Assembly (NCBI RefSeq): GCF_040513375.1
Contig: NZ_JBEVTG010000001.1
Span: forward strand, 1,364,001 to 1,428,000
Origin: Flagellimonas_B algarum
GTDB taxonomy: Bacteria > Bacteroidota > Bacteroidia > Flavobacteriales > Flavobacteriaceae
Reading direction: 5' to 3'
DNA: 64,000 nucleotides
Part shown: positions 61,836 to 64,000 of the stretch, piece by piece
How the letters are laid out: every line of letters begins with the position of its first letter
How positions within the stretch are numbered: position 1 is the first letter of the stretch
The notes under the pieces: model-generated
What the model saw: only the letters and a program-made list of their open reading frames with translations
Database searches by the model: none
Told to the model about the DNA's origin: nothing
Made by a program: the position numbers and the translations under genes

Positions 61836-61843
61836 CAAAAATA
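61836..61843 (-). promoter_or_regulatory. Candidate -7 element for purH
   Basis: The minus strand reads TATTTTTG, a TAnnTTTG match 28 bases before the purH start. No good -33 element is at 19 bases. Confidence 0.4.
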
Positions 61844-61895
61844 CCCTTTTTAACAGGATGGTTCATAGGGGGTTATCAACAAAAACGGTAAAGTT

Positions 61896-62348
61896 TTAAA
61901 GAATTCCCGCCACTTGTTGGTTTACGAATTCCAAGAAACGTTCGTCTTCACTGGAAAAGGGATCCGGAGTGTTCGAATCGATATCGATCTGGCCGATGTT
62001 TTCCCCGTTTTTAAAGAGGGGCACCACGATTTCCGATTTTACCGTCAAGCTGCAAGCGATGTAGTTGTCTTGGGCCTGAACATCCGGCACCACGAAATTT
62101 TCATTGCTTTCCGCCACCTGTCCACAAATTCCCTTTCCAAATGGAATGATGTCATGATCAGTAGGTTCACCAGCGTACGGACCCAATTTCAATTCCCTTT
62201 TATCTCCGTTTTTGAAATAGAATCCGACCCAGTCGTAATAGGCTACGGACTTTCTCAAGGTTTCGCAGATTTGCTGCATTTTCTCGGAAGCGGAATGCTT
62301 GGAATCCGCGATAATGGCTTCGATCTCTGGTTTTAAGGATGCGAACAT
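61896..62348 (-). CDS. GAF-domain protein, probable free methionine-(R)-sulfoxide reductase
   Basis: A 150-residue single GAF domain. GKGICGQVAE near 71-80 and DNYIACSLTVKSEIVVPL near 92-109 hold the cysteines that correspond to the catalytic and resolving residues of fRMsr, which reduces free methionine-R-sulfoxide with thioredoxin. The start DWVGFYFKNGDKRELKLGPYAGEP is typical of the family. It stands alone between purH and the plug-domain gene on the same strand. Confidence 0.85.
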   Translation of the reverse strand: MFASLKPEIEAIIADSKHSASEKMQQICETLRKSVAYYDWVGFYFKNGDKRELKLGPYAGEPTDHDIIPFGKGICGQVAESNENFVVPDVQAQDNYIACSLTVKSEIVVPLFKNGENIGQIDIDSNTPDPFSSEDERFLEFVNQQVAGIL

Positions 62349-62409
62349 AAGTAGTTTGTTAATTCACGTCAAAAGTCGGAAATAAGTACGAAAACTGTCA
62401 ACGCCCGGA

Positions 62410-64000
62410 TCAATTTATTGCGAGGGTGATGTCTTGTGACGAGATGGTTCCCGATTCCGTGAACCCTTCAATGATGATCCGTATGCCATCTTGATTGTCA
62501 CGCGGTACTGTAATGGGTTGCGAATGGTTGTCCAGCCAATACCAGCCCAGAATTCCGAAATGTTCAAAAGCCAGGCCATTAGTGATATAATGCTGCCGTT
62601 TGAAAGGAACGTGTTCGTAAAACCCTTTTTCCATGACCAATGCTTTGCTGGTCGATCCGCGCACGTTCTCGGTTCGGTTTTTATAGGCTTCGTTGGTAAA
62701 AACGACCATAAGGAACGAACAACTGGTCGGTCGATCAATATAGATTTCATCAATATATTCCATGGCCAGGTTTTCATAAGGGTCGGTGTAGGCCGAGTAG
62801 ATCCCATCGATCATCACCGCCGGGAAAACATACCCACAACGGTTTGAGGACTTCCCCAAACTTATCGATCCCGCCCTCCTCGTATCGGGAAACCCGACAG
62901 GAACGGCCAATGGGGCAAACCCTTCCTTTAGCAACATTTCGCGCAAGGTTTTCATGCCTATCGAACTATCGACCTTGACCCCGAAAAAGGTCTTGAAGTA
63001 TTTTTGGTACTTCAATTTTTTGGCGCTGACGGTTACCCCTTCCAGTTGTTGTAGGTTGGGGTCGTTCGCATCCGAGGAAGTAACCCCCGCAGCGGCGGCA
63101 GTTGAGGCTATTTGCACCACGTCTTCGGTGGTGAAACGATGTCTGAATTTGTCGATTCCAGGCTGGATGCTATAATTGAATTTTGCCTGATGGGGTTTCC
63201 CATCGTTTCCGATGAGCGAAAAGTTGAGTGTACTGCCTTCCTTAAAACTGATATCCTTGAAGGTAAAACGGCCATTGCTCACAGTACTGTTCCGAAACAG
63301 TTCGTTCGATTTTGAATACAATAAAACGCTTTCCGGAACGACTTTCTTCGAAACCGGTTCAACGACCCCTAGGATGCCTCCTGTCACATAATTTTCATTC
63401 GGGATTCTGAGGTTTTCGTTAAAAATGTTCCGCCAGTCGTACTTCGCTTTGGCAAACAAGGTAAGATCGTCGGTACGGTTATCCAGACCAGGAACCCCGG
63501 CCACCGCAGTCCATAAATGGGTCCACTGTGCCCCTTTGAAATAAGGTTCGAGCTGTAGGGCGAAAAATGCGTTTTTTCGAAATCGTTGGGCTTGGGTGCC
63601 ACTAGGGAGTACCGATAAACTTAAAGAGCCCTTTTGCATACTGAGAGCGATACGAATGGAATCTTGGTTTAAACCTTCCAATGCGGTTTCCATTGCCGTG
63701 TTTTTTTCTTTCTGTTGGAAGAACAAGCGTTCGGTCCATACCTTTTTTTCGGCGTCTATCACGGTCAGGGTATTCATTCCTTGAAACAAGACGTCATAGG
63801 CAAGTTTGAACCGGTAGTTTCCGGATGCACTGTTTTCGGGAAAAGGGAAATCCAAGAGCTTATTGTCCTTGTGGAGGTAAAGCCTGAGGGGAGCTCGTTC
63901 ATTTCGAGTTCTGCGGTCGGTCAATTGCACGATCAGTTCTTCGGTTTTTGGATTGCGGTGCAATGAGATGGCCACTCCGTTTTCCGAAACTTCGGGCAAG
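62410..64000 (-). CDS. C-terminal part of a protein with a TonB-plug-like domain
   Basis: At least 529 residues are visible; the N-terminus lies beyond base 64000. The early part is rich in beta strands with FTFKDISFKEGSTLNFSLIGNDGK, like the Ig-like or MG2 domains of outer-membrane proteins. Near the C-terminal third, VTVSAKKLKYQKY followed by PAVMIDGIYSAYTDPYENLAMEYIDEIYIDR matches the TonB-receptor plug layout, but the protein ends about 135 residues later without a barrel. It may be a periplasmic or outer-membrane-associated protein of unknown function. Flanking signal information is outside the window. Confidence 0.7.
   Translation of the reverse strand, partial: LPEVSENGVAISLHRNPKTEELIVQLTDRRTRNERAPLRLYLHKDNKLLDFPFPENSASGNYRFKLAYDVLFQGMNTLTVIDAEKKVWTERLFFQQKEKNTAMETALEGLNQDSIRIALSMQKGSLSLSVLPSGTQAQRFRKNAFFALQLEPYFKGAQWTHLWTAVAGVPGLDNRTDDLTLFAKAKYDWRNIFNENLRIPNENYVTGGILGVVEPVSKKVVPESVLLYSKSNELFRNSTVSNGRFTFKDISFKEGSTLNFSLIGNDGKPHQAKFNYSIQPGIDKFRHRFTTEDVVQIASTAAAAGVTSSDANDPNLQQLEGVTVSAKKLKYQKYFKTFFGVKVDSSIGMKTLREMLLKEGFAPLAVPVGFPDTRRAGSISLGKSSNRCGYVFPAVMIDGIYSAYTDPYENLAMEYIDEIYIDRPTSCSFLMVVFTNEAYKNRTENVRGSTSKALVMEKGFYEHVPFKRQHYITNGLAFEHFGILGWYWLDNHSQPITVPRDNQDGIRIIIEGFTESGTISSQDITLAIN

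Overview
The window looks like chromosomal DNA from a marine member of the Flavobacteriaceae (Bacteroidetes). Five things point that way: promoters of the TTTG-N19-TAnnTTTG type, little Shine-Dalgarno signal, an acylated-ornithine arginine pathway, a class II HMG-CoA reductase with a GYDIA-type GHMP kinase (mevalonate pathway), and many lipoproteins and outer-membrane proteins typical of the phylum. Gene density is very high, most genes sit in tightly overlapping operons, and I see no transposase, phage gene, rRNA operon or CRISPR array. The only RNA gene found is tRNA-Phe. All genus-level placement is inference.

Layout. (1) 1-1184, minus: a truncated short-chain dehydrogenase, a VOC/glyoxalase protein and a small AraC-type regulator. 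(2) 1262-11537, minus: one long arginine operon, read as leader peptide, GNAT acyltransferase, argG, argC, proC, argD, argF', argB, argE', an NmrA-like reductase, argH and a PdxH-like oxidase. Ala at position 90 of ArgF' predicts N-succinylornithine as substrate. A 26-codon leader reading frame with an Arg-rich end lies just upstream. (3) 11583-18555, minus: a six-gene operon joining an FAD oxidoreductase, a membrane 4Fe-4S protein, a MORN-repeat protein, two GT2 glycosyltransferases and a GT-C type membrane glycosyltransferase. (4) 18792-23762, plus: envelope genes (DUF547 protein, outer-membrane protein, GH113-like lipoprotein, BamA/TamA-like barrel, LysM protein with an amidase-like domain). 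(5) 23838-27484, minus: an arsenosugar-type cluster (two glycosyltransferases, ArsM-like methyltransferase, purine nucleoside phosphorylase, rhodanese lipoprotein) with no radical-SAM ArsS gene in the window.

(6) 27572-32629: a GH32 fructan hydrolase lipoprotein, a GAPDH, a MarR regulator flanked by two matching palindromic operators with a hydrolase and a DoxX-like protein, then tRNA-Phe. (7) 32737-40545, plus: coaX and an envelope-assembly operon (outer-membrane protein, TPR protein, LptC, CNNM/HlyC-type transporter, PpiD/SurA-like isomerase). (8) 40542-46612: the mevalonate pair on the minus strand, then a DPP-IV peptidase and a POT peptide transporter on the plus strand, which would cut and import dipeptides. 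(9) 46622-51389, minus: surE, small membrane protein, lpxB, NlpC lipoprotein, comEC. (10) 51581-54653, plus: a Prc-type protease and a DNA/RNA endonuclease. (11) 54654-64000, minus: the mreBCD-mrdA-rodA elongation operon, purH, an fRMsr-type GAF protein and the C-terminal part of a protein with a TonB-plug-like domain.

The points most worth following up are the arginine leader/attenuator candidate, intrinsic terminators nested inside neighbouring coding sequences (two in the signal-peptide codons of the following gene, two in the 3' ends of convergent genes), the redox-glycosyltransferase operon, the amidase-like protein lacking its zinc histidines, and the ArsS-less arsenosugar cluster.
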